DNA of 64,000 nt from Amycolatopsis decaplanina DSM 44594 (GCF_000342005.1 NZ_AOHO01000028.1:1-64000), one strand, 5' to 3'; numbered from the stretch's first letter, positions 1-23,071 are shown. Made by a program: numbers and translations. Notes: a model not told the origin generated them from the letters alone.

Positions 1-13705
<13,705 letters not shown>

Positions 13706-13749
13706 CGGGTTGCCTCCACCGTTCAAGAGCGTGAAACGTCGTCTGCGGG

Positions 13750-15093
13750 TCAGGCGGGCCCGGTCCCGCTCACCGCGTACTCGGGCCGGGACGCCCCGGC
13801 GGCACGGCGATCCACAATGGACCGGAGGATCTCGCCGACCCGGACGGCGGTGTTGGACAGCAGCGACGACGTGATGCCGTGGGTGTGCTCGGTGCCGCCC
13901 TGCAGGTAGATCCCGCCGTCCAGCGGCGGTTCGGTGACGATCCGGTAGTCGCGTTCGACGCGGAGCCTGCCCTCGCCGTCGCGCGCGCAGGCGGAGGCGA
14001 GCTCGCCGAGCAACGGCGTCGGGTCCGCCGGGCTGTACCCGGTGGCGTACACGACGAAATCGGCGTCGAGCCGGGTACGCTCCCCGCTCTCCAGCGCCTC
14101 GACGGTCACCCGCACTTCGGAGCCGGTGTCGGTGACCTCGGTGGGACGGGAGACGTTGATGAGCTTCAGCCGCTCGATCCCCTGCACCTTCTCGCGGTAG
14201 ACGCGCCGGTACAGCTCGTCGATGAGATCGATGTCCACCGCCGAATAGTTGGTCGCGCCGTGGTAGCGCATCAGACGGTCCTTGACCTCTTCCGGCGCTT
14301 CGTAGAACCGCCCGACCGCCTCGGGATCGAAGATCCGGTTGGCGAACGCGCTGTCGTCGGCCGGGCTGAAGCCGTACCGCGCGAACACCGCGCACACCTC
14401 CGCCTGAGGGAAGCGGTCGTGCAGCAGCGCGCTGACCTCCGCCGCGCTCTGGCCCGCGCCGACGACGACGAACCGCCGCGGCTCTTCGGAGGCCATACCC
14501 TCGAGCCGGTGCAGCAGTTCGCTGTTGTGCCAGATACGTGTGCCCGGCGTCACACCTTCGGGGAGATTCGGCCGCAGCCCGGTGCCCATCACCAGATTGC
14601 GGGCGCGCAGATTCACCAGTTCGCCGTCCGTGCGAGCGTGCACGTCGAAGAACACGATCTCGTCGCCGTCGAAGACCGGCGTGACCGAAAGTACTTCCGT
14701 GCCATAGGAAACCAGGTCGTCGACCTTTTCCGCCGCCCATTCGAAGTAGTCGTGGAACTCGATCCGCAACGGGAACAGGTTCTTGTGGTTGATGAAGTCG
14801 ACCAGCCGGTCCTTGCTGTGCAGATACGACAGGAAACTGAACGAACTCGTCGGGTTCCGCATCGTCGCCAGGTCCTTGAGGAAGGAGACCTGCATGGTCG
14901 CGTTGTCGATCAACATCCCGCGGTGCCAGCCGAAACGGGCCTGGCGCTCGAGGAAGTGGGCGGTGACGGTCTCGGCTCCCGGCGCGGCGTTGTGCTCGGT
15001 GACGGCGATGGCGAGCGCGAGGTTCGAGGGACCGAACCCGACCCCGACCACGTCGTAGACCGGAACCCGTTCACCGACCACTGCTCGTGCCAT
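13750..15093 (-). CDS. L-ornithine N5-monooxygenase (siderophore)
   Basis: FAD- and NADPH-dependent hydroxylase that turns the side-chain amine of L-ornithine into N5-hydroxyornithine, the iron-binding hydroxamate precursor. 447 residues, the usual family length. FAD motif GVGFGPSNLALA at ~17-28, NADPH motif GAGQSAAE at ~212, and the family motif ATGYSPADP near residue 355. It is cytoplasmic, with no signal peptide. It is the first gene of the minus-strand operon that continues into the NRPS, whose A3 code matches hydroxyornithine. The iron box in the divergent promoter region should repress it when iron is plentiful. Confidence 0.95.
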   Translation of the reverse strand: MARAVVGERVPVYDVVGVGFGPSNLALAIAVTEHNAAPGAETVTAHFLERQARFGWHRGMLIDNATMQVSFLKDLATMRNPTSSFSFLSYLHSKDRLVDFINHKNLFPLRIEFHDYFEWAAEKVDDLVSYGTEVLSVTPVFDGDEIVFFDVHARTDGELVNLRARNLVMGTGLRPNLPEGVTPGTRIWHNSELLHRLEGMASEEPRRFVVVGAGQSAAEVSALLHDRFPQAEVCAVFARYGFSPADDSAFANRIFDPEAVGRFYEAPEEVKDRLMRYHGATNYSAVDIDLIDELYRRVYREKVQGIERLKLINVSRPTEVTDTGSEVRVTVEALESGERTRLDADFVVYATGYSPADPTPLLGELASACARDGEGRLRVERDYRIVTEPPLDGGIYLQGGTEHTHGITSSLLSNTAVRVGEILRSIVDRRAAGASRPEYAVSGTGPA

Positions 15094-15156
15094 CTTGAAC
15101 CCCTTGCGCGGCTCGGCCGCATCTCGGTACTTCGTTACAAAGACCAGGGAACCCTA

Positions 15157-15182
15157 ACCTAAGTTAGGTGAGGCTCAACTAG
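15157..15182. promoter_or_regulatory. Iron box (IdeR/DmdR/DtxR type) between divergent siderophore genes
   Basis: TTAGGTGAGGCTCAACTAG at 15164-15182 matches 15 of 19 positions of the actinobacterial iron-box consensus TTAGGTTAGGCTAACCTAA. A second, perfect dyad ACCTAA-G-TTAGGT at 15157-15169 overlaps its left end, which would suit two repressor dimers. The site lies about 64 bp upstream of the monooxygenase start and 48 bp upstream of the formyltransferase start, so it can repress both directions. Confidence 0.85.
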
Positions 15183-15230
15183 TACTTTCAGTGGTGATGT
15201 TCATCCCTCGACCAGGAGGAGGCCGGTCCC

Positions 15231-16178
15231 ATGCGGGTCGCCATGTTCGGATACCAGACCTGGGGACACCGCACCCTGCGGGCTTTGATCGACGCGGGCC
15301 ACGATGTCGCCCTCGTGGTCACCCACCCGAAGAGTGACCACGCCTACGAGAAGATCTGGTCCGACTCCGTCGCGGACCTCGCCGAGGCCCACGGGATCCG
15401 CGCGCTGCTGCGGCAGCGTCCCGACGACGCGGAACTGCTGGCGGAGCTGAAGGAAGCCGATCTCGACCTGATCGTCGCCAACAACTGGCGCACCTGGCTG
15501 CCGCCCGAGATCTTCGAGATGCCGCGGTACGGCACGCTGAACGTCCACGACTCGCTGCTGCCCGCCTACGCCGGCTTCTCGCCGCTGATCTGGGCGCTCA
15601 TCAACGGCGAGAAGGAAGTGGGCCTCACCGCCCACATGATGGACGCCGACCTCGACGCGGGCGACATCGTGCTGCAGCGTTCGGTCCCGGTCGGCCCGAA
15701 GGACACGACCACCGATCTGTTCCATCGGACGGTCGACCTCATCGCGCCGATCACCACCGAGGCCATCGAGCTGATCGCGAAGGGGAACTTCACCCCGGTC
15801 AAACAGGACAGGTCGAAGGCCAGCTTCTTCCACAAGCGCGCCCTCGAAGACAGTCTCATCGACTGGTCCTGGCCCGCGGACGAGATCGAGCGGCTGGTGC
15901 GCGCGCAGTCCGACCCGTATCCCAACGCCTTCACGTACCACCGCGGGAAGCAACTGCGCGTGATCCGCTCCTCGGTGTCGGTGGGTCACTACGGCGGAAC
16001 GCCCGGCCGGATCTTCATCCGTGAGGGTGAAGGCGTCGTGATCGTCGCCGGCCCCGAGTCGCGCCGGGGCCGGTCGCACGGGCTCGTCATCGAGCGGGTC
16101 CGGACCGAGGACGGCACCGAACTCGCCGCGAACGAGTACTTCCGCACCATGGGCGGCTACCTCACGACCCGCCCCTGA
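15231..16178 (+). CDS. Hydroxyornithine N5-formyltransferase (methionyl-tRNA formyltransferase-like)
   Basis: Transfers a formyl group from N10-formyltetrahydrofolate to N5-hydroxyornithine, as FxbA and CchA do in exochelin and coelichelin synthesis. 315 residues. The catalytic region NVHDSLLPAYAG (~102-113) has the Asn-x-His pair of formyltransferases. AGGAGG lies about 10 bases before the ATG. The C-terminal part (~200-315) resembles the Fmt C-terminal domain rather than the tRNA-binding one of a true Fmt, and the promoter is shared with siderophore genes, so tRNA formylation is unlikely. It implies that at least one residue of the peptide is formyl-hydroxyornithine. Confidence 0.93.
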   Translation: MRVAMFGYQTWGHRTLRALIDAGHDVALVVTHPKSDHAYEKIWSDSVADLAEAHGIRALLRQRPDDAELLAELKEADLDLIVANNWRTWLPPEIFEMPRYGTLNVHDSLLPAYAGFSPLIWALINGEKEVGLTAHMMDADLDAGDIVLQRSVPVGPKDTTTDLFHRTVDLIAPITTEAIELIAKGNFTPVKQDRSKASFFHKRALEDSLIDWSWPADEIERLVRAQSDPYPNAFTYHRGKQLRVIRSSVSVGHYGGTPGRIFIREGEGVVIVAGPESRRGRSHGLVIERVRTEDGTELAANEYFRTMGGYLTTRP

Positions 16179-16185
16179 CCTGCGA

Positions 16186-16203
16186 TTTCGCGGTCCCGCG
16201 AAA
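16186..16203 (+). terminator. Short hairpin after the formyltransferase gene
   Basis: TTTCGCG-GTCC-CGCGAAA, a 7-bp stem 8 bases after the stop codon. There is no U-run, so it is at best a weak actinobacterial-type terminator. Confidence 0.4.
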
Positions 16204-16278
16204 AAAGTCGTCGCGAGACCGATGAGTTCGGCCGAAGGGCGCCGTTACATCGGGTAAGAACACTCGATGGGAGGCGCC

Positions 16279-17241
16279 ATGACCGACACGATCGCCGCGG
16301 CGAAGGCGGGAGACGAAGCCGCCTTCGCCGCCCTCACCGGACGGCACCGGCGGGAACTGCACGTCCACTGCTACCGGATGCTCGGCTCGTTCGACGAGGC
16401 GGAAGACGTCGTCCAGGACGCGCTCCTCAACGCCTGGCGCGGACTGGACACGTTCGACGGCGGCAACTTCCGCGCGTGGCTGTACCGGATAGCCACCAAC
16501 GCCTGCCTCGACGCGATCCGCAAGAGCGACCGGCGGGTACCGTCGCTGCGCTCGTTCGCCGAAGTTCCCTGGATCCAGCCGTATCCGGACCGGTTGCTCG
16601 ACGAGATCGCGCCGCCCGAAGCCGAACCGCACGCACTCGCCGTCGCCAGGGAGACCATCGAGCTCGCCTTCCTCGCGGTCCTGCAGATGCTGCCGCCGCA
16701 GCAACGCGCGGTGCTGATCCTGCGCGACGTGCTCGGCTGGCAGGCCGCCGAAGCCGCCTCCCTGCTCGACCTCTCGGTCGCCGCCGCCAACAGCGCGCTG
16801 CAGCGCGGCCGCGCGACCCTGCGCGAACGCCTTCCGCAGCAGCGGGGCGAATGGTCGGCGGCGGCACCGTCCGAAGAGGAACGAGCGCTGGTGCGGCGGC
16901 TCGTCGAGGCCCACGACAACGGTGACTTCAGCACGATGAGCAGCCTGGTCCGCGACGACGTCCGGGTCACCATGCCGCCGGAGCCGCACTGCTACATCGG
17001 ACTCGAACACCTCGCGCGGCACGGCAGGATCGCCGAAGAGATGGGCGAATGGCGCGCCGTCGCGGTCGACGCCAACCGGATGCCCGCCTTCGCCTCCTAC
17101 CTGCGGCGCCCCGGCGACACCGTTTTCCGCGCCTTCAAACTCGACCTCGTCCGCGTCGTCGACGGCAAGGCCGCCGAGCTCACCACGTTCGACAACCACC
17201 TGTTCCCGGCCTTCGGCCTGGACGCCACTCTGGAGGGATGA
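16279..17241 (+). CDS. ECF sigma factor with C-terminal SnoaL-like domain
   Basis: Extracytoplasmic-function sigma-70 factor of the SigG/SigX5-like group that carries a fused NTF2/SnoaL-type domain. 320 residues. Region 2 at ~10-75 (CYRMLGSFDEAEDVVQDA, then RAWLYRIATNACLD); region 4 at ~125-185 (LPPQQRAVLILRDVLGW, LLDLSVAAANSALQRGR). The SnoaL-like part, ~200-315, includes the MPPEPHCYIG stretch. Two in-frame ATGs exist (16267 and 16279). I chose 16279 because GGGAGG sits 6 bases before it. No anti-sigma gene adjoins, which fits this group, where the fused domain is thought to control activity. The next gene starts 4 bases after its stop and is probably co-transcribed. Confidence 0.9.
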   Translation: MTDTIAAAKAGDEAAFAALTGRHRRELHVHCYRMLGSFDEAEDVVQDALLNAWRGLDTFDGGNFRAWLYRIATNACLDAIRKSDRRVPSLRSFAEVPWIQPYPDRLLDEIAPPEAEPHALAVARETIELAFLAVLQMLPPQQRAVLILRDVLGWQAAEAASLLDLSVAAANSALQRGRATLRERLPQQRGEWSAAAPSEEERALVRRLVEAHDNGDFSTMSSLVRDDVRVTMPPEPHCYIGLEHLARHGRIAEEMGEWRAVAVDANRMPAFASYLRRPGDTVFRAFKLDLVRVVDGKAAELTTFDNHLFPAFGLDATLEG

Positions 17242-17245
17242 AGCA

Positions 17246-17683
17246 ATGCCGGAGAAGATGACCGACGAACAGCGCCGCGCCTTTCTCGCCGAAGGCACCC
17301 GCACCGCCGTCTTCGCGACCGTCCGCCCGGACGGCAGGCCACACGCGGTACCGGTCTGGTTCGCCCTCGACGGGGACGACATCCTGGTCAACCTGGGTGA
17401 AGACACCGTCAAAGGCAAGGCGCTCAAGGAGAATCCCCGTGTTTCGGTGGTCGCCGACGACCCGCGCCCGCCGTACTCGTTCGTGAGTGTCGAGGGCGTG
17501 GCGGAGATCGTTTCGGACCCTGAGGGAGTCCGCGCCGGTTCGGAGCTGATCGCGCGGCGGTACCTCGGCGAGGCCGGGCAGGAAGCCATCGAGGGCTGGC
17601 TGGCGTACGCGACGTCTCCGGGGAAGGTGATCGCACGGGTGCGGCCGGAGCATTTCGTGGCGATCGCGAAGGTGGGCGGCTGA
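17246..17683 (+). CDS. PPOX-class (F420/FMN) split-barrel protein
   Basis: Small split-beta-barrel flavin- or F420-binding protein of the pyridoxamine-5'-phosphate-oxidase-like superfamily, 145 residues. N-terminal strand pattern RTAVFATVRPDGRPHAVPVWF (~20-40) is typical of PPOX F420-dependent enzymes. The substrate cannot be told from sequence. GGAGGG lies upstream of the ATG and spans the stop of the sigma-factor gene, so the two form an operon. A 54-bp palindrome follows 8 bases after the stop. Confidence 0.88.
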   Translation: MPEKMTDEQRRAFLAEGTRTAVFATVRPDGRPHAVPVWFALDGDDILVNLGEDTVKGKALKENPRVSVVADDPRPPYSFVSVEGVAEIVSDPEGVRAGSELIARRYLGEAGQEAIEGWLAYATSPGKVIARVRPEHFVAIAKVGG

Positions 17684-17690
17684 AGGCGTC

Positions 17691-17744
17691 GGGTCTCGTG
17701 AGTGGTGAGGACGGTTAGAACCGTCCTCACCACTCACGAGACCC
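17691..17744. repeat. Palindromic repeat, copy 1 (26-bp arms)
   Basis: Perfect inverted repeat: arms 17691-17716 and 17719-17744, two-base loop AG. The core reads GTGAGTGGTGAGGACGGTT and its complement. It starts 8 bases after the PPOX stop. The same element recurs at 23072 and 30567. Without a T-run it resembles the U-tail-free hairpin terminators of actinobacteria. Confidence 0.9.
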
Positions 17745-17811
17745 ACCACCCGATGTACCGCCGAGCGGGAGCCGTCTGGCCTCCGCCACCGTCCGGCGTC
17801 AGGATGGCGAC

Positions 17812-19929
17812 GTGGCAGAGATCGTTCACGACGAGAGCATCCGTTCCTGGCTCATCCGTACCGCGACCACGAGCTACGCGCTCAGGCTGACCGAGGACGA
17901 CACGCCCTCCCACGTCCACTGGGGTCCGGCGCTCACCGCCGGCCAGCTCGCCGACGTCCTCCCCCGGACCAAGGCACGCTGGGACGCCTTCAACGATCCC
18001 AACGAGGGACTCGACGAGCTCGCCGCCGACGGCGGTACCCGATACTGGACCCCGGCCCTCCAGGTCCGGTTCGCCGACGGGACCCGGGCCTTCGAATGGC
18101 GGTACGTCTCACACGACATCGACGACGGCCGGTTGCTCGTCCATTTCCGCGATCGCCACTACCCCCTGCGCGTCACGCTCGGCTACCGCGTCCCGGCGGG
18201 CACCGACGTCATCGAGCGCTGGACCGAACTCGGCCACGACGGCACGGACGGCCCGATCGAGATCATCAGGGCCGACTCGGCGACCTGGGTCGTGCCGGAC
18301 CGGCCGGACTACCGGATCAGCCACGTCACCGGCCGCTGGGCCGCCGAGAGCCAACTGCTCCGCGAACCTGTCCCCCATGGCGAGACCACTTTCGGCAGCA
18401 GGCGCGGCATCACCAGCCATCACGCCAATCCGTGGGTGATGCTCGACGACGGCGAAACGACCGAGCGGCACGGCGAGGTCTACAGCGCCGTGCTCGCGTG
18501 GAGCGGTTCGTGGCGGATCACCACCACCCGCTCGTCCACCGGCCGCCTCACCGTGACCGGCGGCTTCGGCCAAGACGGCGTCGTCCCCCGGCTCGCTCCC
18601 GGTGACACGCTCACCACTCCGGTTTTCGCCGGGCTGTACACCGAGGGCGGATTCGGCGCCGCGAGCCGCGCCTGGCACGCGTACACGCTGGACCACGTGC
18701 TTCCGCATCCCGGTGAACTCCGGCCGGTGCTCTACAACTCTTGGGAGGCAACAGGCTTCGACGTCACCGAAGCCGGTCAACGCGCGCTGGCGGAAAAGGC
18801 GGCGGCGCTCGGCGTGGAACTGTTCGTGATGGACGACGGCTGGTTCGGCGCCCGGACCGGTGACCACGCCGGCCTCGGCGACTGGCACGTCAACCGCGAG
18901 AAGTTCCCCGACGGCCTCGAACCACTCGTCGGCGAAGTGCACCGGCTCGGCATGAAGTTCGGGCTCTGGGTCGAACCCGAGATGGTCAACCCGGACAGCG
19001 ATCTCCACCGCGCCCATCCGGACTGGGTGCTGCACCATCCACATCGGACACGTTCGGAACTGCGAAGGCAGCTGGTGCTCAATTTCGCCCGCCCGGACGT
19101 CGCCGACTGGGCGTTCGGCACGCTCGACTCCCTCGTCGGCGAGCACGGGATCGACTTCCTGAAATGGGACATGAACCGCCCGTTCAGCGAGGCCGGCTGG
19201 CCCGCCGACAACGATCCGGACAGGCTGTGGGTGGAACACACCCGCTCGGTCCACGCGATCATGGACCGGCTGCGCACCCGTCATCCCGGGCTCCGGATCG
19301 AGGCGTGCAGCGGCGGTGGCGGCCGGATCGACCTCGGGATCATGGCCAGGACGGACCAGGTCTGGACCTCCGACAACACCGACGCGCTCGACAGGCTCGT
19401 CATCCAGCACGGCTACGGCCAGGTGTACCCGGCGCGCGCGATGGCGGCCTGGGTCACCGACGACCCCAACTTCGTCACCCGGCGGTCCACGCCACTGCGC
19501 TTCCGGTTCCATGTCGCGATGGCGGGAGTGCTCGGCATCGGCGGCGACATCGTGAAGTGGTCCGAGGAGGATCTGGCCTACGCGCGCGAACAGATCGCGC
19601 TGTACAAGGAGATCCGGCCGATCGTGCAGCGCGGCAGGCTCCACCGGCTCGTGCCGCCGACCACCGACGGCGTCTGCGCGCTGCAGTACGTGGCGGCCGA
19701 CGGCGGGCGCGCGGTCGTGTTCGTGTTCCGGCAAGCGGCACATTTCCACACTCACGAACGACCGGTCCGGCTCGAGGGGCTCGACCCCGCCGCCCGCTAC
19801 CGCGACGAGGACACCGGAAAGGTCTGGCACGGTGCCGCGCTCCTGGCACACGGCCTGTTCCCGGGTTTGCCGGACGGCGATTTCGCCAGTGCGATGATCC
19901 GGCTGACGAGGGTCCGAGCGCCACGATAG
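17812..19929 (+). CDS. Alpha-galactosidase, GH36
   Basis: Hydrolyses terminal alpha-1,6-galactosides such as melibiose and raffinose. 705 residues, the usual GH36 group-I length. N-terminal beta-supersandwich domain ~1-320, then a TIM barrel. The nucleophile Asp is in LKWDMNRPF (~448), the acid/base Asp in SDNTDALD (~520), and the ACSGGGGRIDLG signature lies between them. No signal peptide, so it acts on imported sugar. GTG start; no ATG lies nearby. A sugar ABC importer follows, making an uptake-plus-hydrolysis locus. Confidence 0.93.
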   Translation: MAEIVHDESIRSWLIRTATTSYALRLTEDDTPSHVHWGPALTAGQLADVLPRTKARWDAFNDPNEGLDELAADGGTRYWTPALQVRFADGTRAFEWRYVSHDIDDGRLLVHFRDRHYPLRVTLGYRVPAGTDVIERWTELGHDGTDGPIEIIRADSATWVVPDRPDYRISHVTGRWAAESQLLREPVPHGETTFGSRRGITSHHANPWVMLDDGETTERHGEVYSAVLAWSGSWRITTTRSSTGRLTVTGGFGQDGVVPRLAPGDTLTTPVFAGLYTEGGFGAASRAWHAYTLDHVLPHPGELRPVLYNSWEATGFDVTEAGQRALAEKAAALGVELFVMDDGWFGARTGDHAGLGDWHVNREKFPDGLEPLVGEVHRLGMKFGLWVEPEMVNPDSDLHRAHPDWVLHHPHRTRSELRRQLVLNFARPDVADWAFGTLDSLVGEHGIDFLKWDMNRPFSEAGWPADNDPDRLWVEHTRSVHAIMDRLRTRHPGLRIEACSGGGGRIDLGIMARTDQVWTSDNTDALDRLVIQHGYGQVYPARAMAAWVTDDPNFVTRRSTPLRFRFHVAMAGVLGIGGDIVKWSEEDLAYAREQIALYKEIRPIVQRGRLHRLVPPTTDGVCALQYVAADGGRAVVFVFRQAAHFHTHERPVRLEGLDPAARYRDEDTGKVWHGAALLAHGLFPGLPDGDFASAMIRLTRVRAPR

Positions 19930-19976
19930 ATCAGATGTATCGCCCGGTTCTGCCCTTACAGGGCGCCCCAAGCGGC

Positions 19977-20005
19977 TTGACATCCCCACAGACATCCGAT
20001 CGAAT
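19977..20005 (+). promoter_or_regulatory. Possible sigma-70 promoter for the sugar importer operon
   Basis: TTGACA at 19977-19982, 17-bp spacer, then TCGAAT at 20000-20005. The -35 is perfect and the -10 poor. It lies 51 bp before the binding-protein start. Confidence 0.35.
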
Positions 20006-20055
20006 GCCGTCGTATATGAGACGCCGTGCATCGTCGCGAGAAGGGTGACTGGGGC

Positions 20056-21327
20056 ATGAGAAGGTCCTCCGCGTTGGGAGCCGTACTACTCCTCGCCGCG
20101 AGCCTCACCGGATGCACCGTCGGCGGCGGGACGAACGCCTCCGGCAACGAGATCACCTTCCTGACGTTCGAAACGCCGAACCTGCCACCGTCCTATTGGG
20201 ACTCCGCCATCAAACGCGTCACGGACCGCGATCCCGGCCTGAGCGTGAAGAAACTGGTCGCCCCCTCGACCGACCGCACCGGCTACGCCAAGCAGTTGCT
20301 GCAGTCCGGCCAGTTCCCGGACGTCGCGATCGCCGTCGACTCGGCCGGTTTCGCCGAATCGGGCAACCTCTACGCGTGGACGCCCGAAGAGCTCAAGGAC
20401 TTCCAGTTCCCCGCCGCCAACCCGATCAAGGGCGGGCACCACCAGCTACCCGCCAACACCCAGACCATCCCGCCGATCTACTACAACAAGAAGCTCTTCG
20501 CCGACGCCGGGATCACGTCGGCGCCGGCGACGTGGAACGAACTCCTCGCCGCGTCGGAGAAACTGAAGGCGAAGGGCATCACTCCGTTCACCATCGGCGG
20601 CGGCAAGGAAGGGTTCCCGTCCGCGATGCTGCTGGACGGCCTGGTCAGCGTCGAGGTCTACGGCAAGACACCGGACTGGCTTTCCCAGCGGCGGGGCGAC
20701 AAGGTCAAATTCGCCGACCCGGCCTTCCGGCAGGCGTTCGGCAAGTTCGCCGATCTGGTGGCCAAGGGCTACATCGACAAGACACAGGTCTCGCGGGACT
20801 ATTCGGCGACCGAGGCCGCCTTCCTCAACGGCGAAGGCGCGATGTACCCGATGGGCAACTGGTTCGCCGCCAGCGCCGACGCCAAGAAACCGTCGTTCGA
20901 GATCGGCGTCTTCAACTTCCCTTCCGAGGACGGGAGACTCGTCGTGCCCGCCTATACCGGTGGCGGCATCGTCGTCAACGCGAAGTCGCGCAACCTCGAC
21001 GCGGCGAGGAAGTTCGCGCTCGCGTTCCAGCTCGACAAGGAGCAGATCGACGCCTCGGTCAGGGCCGACGGCCTGTTCCCCGCCATCAAGGGCTACACGC
21101 CGCCGCCCGATGTCGGCCCGGTCTTCAAGGCGGGCTACGACCTCTACAAGGAAGCCGTCGCGAAGAACTCGGTCGTGAACGCCTTCAGCTGGGAGACCGC
21201 GGACGACGGGCTCCTGCCGGGGATGAAGGACAAGGTCTACCAGGCCGCGCAGGACGTCATCACCGGCCGCAAGACGGTGGCCGACGCGTGCGCGTTCCTG
21301 GACACCGAGTGGGCGAAGGCGCGCTGA
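20056..21327 (+). CDS. Sugar ABC transporter, extracellular solute-binding lipoprotein
   Basis: Captures an oligosaccharide at the cell surface for the two permeases that follow. 423 residues, SBP family 1. Lipoprotein signal MRRSSALGAVLLLAASLTGC with lipobox LTGC (Cys 20). I chose the ATG at 20056 because it begins the signal peptide; an upstream in-frame GTG (20026) would add a charged stretch in front of it. Next to an alpha-galactosidase, so an alpha-galactoside is the likely ligand (inference). Permease starts 7 bases after the stop. Confidence 0.92.
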   Translation: MRRSSALGAVLLLAASLTGCTVGGGTNASGNEITFLTFETPNLPPSYWDSAIKRVTDRDPGLSVKKLVAPSTDRTGYAKQLLQSGQFPDVAIAVDSAGFAESGNLYAWTPEELKDFQFPAANPIKGGHHQLPANTQTIPPIYYNKKLFADAGITSAPATWNELLAASEKLKAKGITPFTIGGGKEGFPSAMLLDGLVSVEVYGKTPDWLSQRRGDKVKFADPAFRQAFGKFADLVAKGYIDKTQVSRDYSATEAAFLNGEGAMYPMGNWFAASADAKKPSFEIGVFNFPSEDGRLVVPAYTGGGIVVNAKSRNLDAARKFALAFQLDKEQIDASVRADGLFPAIKGYTPPPDVGPVFKAGYDLYKEAVAKNSVVNAFSWETADDGLLPGMKDKVYQAAQDVITGRKTVADACAFLDTEWAKAR

Positions 21328-21334
21328 CGCCAGA

Positions 21335-22222
21335 ATGGGAAGGAAACCGACACTGCCGCGGGTGTGGCATTTCGCCTCGTTCGGCGCACCCGGCGTCGTC
21401 ATCTACCTCTGCTTCGTCATGGCGCCGATCCTCATCAGCTTCGGCTACAGCTTGACGAACCACAACCCGTTCGACCCGCCCGCGGAATTCGTGGGCCTGA
21501 AGAACTACCGGCTGTTGTTCCAGGACGAGCAGTTCCTGGCCGCGCTGCGGGTCACCACGATCCTGACCGTGATCGTCGTGGTCGTGCCGAACGTGCTCGG
21601 GCTCGGCGTCGCGTTGCTGCTCGACCGCAAAGGCTGGCTGTACAACGCTTTGCGGAGCGTGTTCTTCACCCCCGTGATCCTCAGCTCGGTCGTGGTCAGC
21701 ATCATCTGGACGAAACTGCTCGACGACCGGGGCCCGGTCAACGACGCGCTCCGCGCCCTCGGCGTCGAGCACCCGCCGGGTTGGCTTTCTGACCCGGATC
21801 TCGCGCTGTACTCGGTCGCGTCGATCGTGTGCTGGCAGATGCTGGGGTTCTGTGTGGTCGTCTATCTCGCGGGCCTGCAGGGGGTCCCGGCCGAACTGCT
21901 GGAGGCGGCGGAGATCGACGGCGCCGGAACGGTCCGCCGGTTCCGCGCGGTGACCTGGCCGCTGCTCGCGCCGTCGCTGACGATCAACACCGTCGTCCTG
22001 CTGATCTCGGCGTTCAAGACCTACGACTACGTCAAAGTGGTCACCAACGGCGGGCCGGGCTCGGGAACCACGGCCACCATCGCGTTCGACGTCCTCGCCA
22101 CCGGTCTCGACGCGAACCACGTCGGCTACGCGTCCGCGATGGCCGTGGTGATGCTGGTGATCGTGGCGACGCTGACCACGATCGTGCTGCGGTTCCTGCG
22201 GCGGCGGGAGGTCGACCTGTGA
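21335..22222 (+). CDS. Sugar ABC permease, MalF type
   Basis: Inner-membrane subunit with about six transmembrane helices, 295 residues. First helix at ~15-35; the EAA loop ELLEAAEIDGAGTVRRF (~187-203) contacts the ATPase. Its stop overlaps the next start by four bases (GTGA), so translation is coupled. No ATPase gene follows, as is common in actinomycetes, where one MsiK-like ATPase serves several importers. Confidence 0.93.
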   Translation: MGRKPTLPRVWHFASFGAPGVVIYLCFVMAPILISFGYSLTNHNPFDPPAEFVGLKNYRLLFQDEQFLAALRVTTILTVIVVVVPNVLGLGVALLLDRKGWLYNALRSVFFTPVILSSVVVSIIWTKLLDDRGPVNDALRALGVEHPPGWLSDPDLALYSVASIVCWQMLGFCVVVYLAGLQGVPAELLEAAEIDGAGTVRRFRAVTWPLLAPSLTINTVVLLISAFKTYDYVKVVTNGGPGSGTTATIAFDVLATGLDANHVGYASAMAVVMLVIVATLTTIVLRFLRRREVDL

Positions 22223-23049
22223 CCACGAAGGGCGGCTCGTGGCTCCGGCCGGCCGTGGCGATCCTGGTGAGCGCGATCTTCGCCGTACCGCTGTACTACG
22301 TGCTCGTCAACGTCTTCAAACCCGGCGATCAGATCGCCCGGAAGCCGGCGTCGGTCCCGCTGCCACCGACGCTGACCAACATCCACGCCGTGCTCACCCG
22401 CCCCGACGGCCTGTTCTGGGTGAGCCTGGCGAACAGCATGCTCGTCACCCTGCTGTCGATCATGGTGCTGACCGTGCTCTCGGCCATGCTCGGGCACTAC
22501 CTGGCGCGCTCGGACAAGCGGTGGACCAAGGTGCTCGCGCTGATCCTGTTGGCGGGCCTGATGATCCCGCCCCAGGTGATCCTGATCCCGGTCACCGAGG
22601 TCCTGCGGCTGACCGGGTTGATGGCGACGATCCAGGGTTTGGTGCTGTTCAACGTCGGCTACTACGTGCCGTTCGGGGTCTTCGTGTTCACCGGATTCAT
22701 CCGCGGGGTGCCGGTGGAACTCGAAGAGGCCGCCCGGCTCGACGGCGCGAGCAGGACACAAGTGTTCTGGCGGATCGTCTTCCCACTGCTTCGTCCCGCC
22801 ACGGCGAGTGTGCTGATCTTCCTCGGGGTGTGGATCTGGAACGACTTCATCGACCCGTTGATCATCCTCGGCCCCAGCCAGGGGACCACGATCACCACCG
22901 GGATCTACCGCTCGATCGGCCAGTACCAGGCGGATCTCGGCAGTGTGTTCGCGCTGATGTTCCTGGCGACGCTTCCGGTGCTGATCTTCTACCTGGCGTT
23001 GCAGAAGCAGTTCGTGAAGGGATTGACCGGCGGCGCGACCAAGGGCTGA
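22219..23049 (+). CDS. Sugar ABC permease, MalG type
   Basis: Second membrane subunit of the importer, 276 residues from the GTG that overlaps the MalF-type stop. EAA motif ELEEAARLDGASRTQVFWR near 172-190; the C-terminus QKQFVKGLTGGATKG is the standard MalG ending. Six helices expected. Followed 22 bases later by palindromic repeat copy 2, shared with the convergent ABC-F gene. Confidence 0.93.
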   Translation: MTTKGGSWLRPAVAILVSAIFAVPLYYVLVNVFKPGDQIARKPASVPLPPTLTNIHAVLTRPDGLFWVSLANSMLVTLLSIMVLTVLSAMLGHYLARSDKRWTKVLALILLAGLMIPPQVILIPVTEVLRLTGLMATIQGLVLFNVGYYVPFGVFVFTGFIRGVPVELEEAARLDGASRTQVFWRIVFPLLRPATASVLIFLGVWIWNDFIDPLIILGPSQGTTITTGIYRSIGQYQADLGSVFALMFLATLPVLIFYLALQKQFVKGLTGGATKG

Positions 23050-23071
23050 CCTGCGGCAGATGCCCACCACT

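Noticed and set aside
16162..17733. Minus-strand frame over the sigma-factor and PPOX genes
   Set aside because: Antisense artefact; its N-terminal residues come from reading through the palindromic repeat.
18109..20031. 640-codon open frame opposite the alpha-galactosidase gene
   Set aside because: Shadow of the GH36 gene; no ribosome binding site or domain, and the real gene on the other strand has all catalytic motifs.
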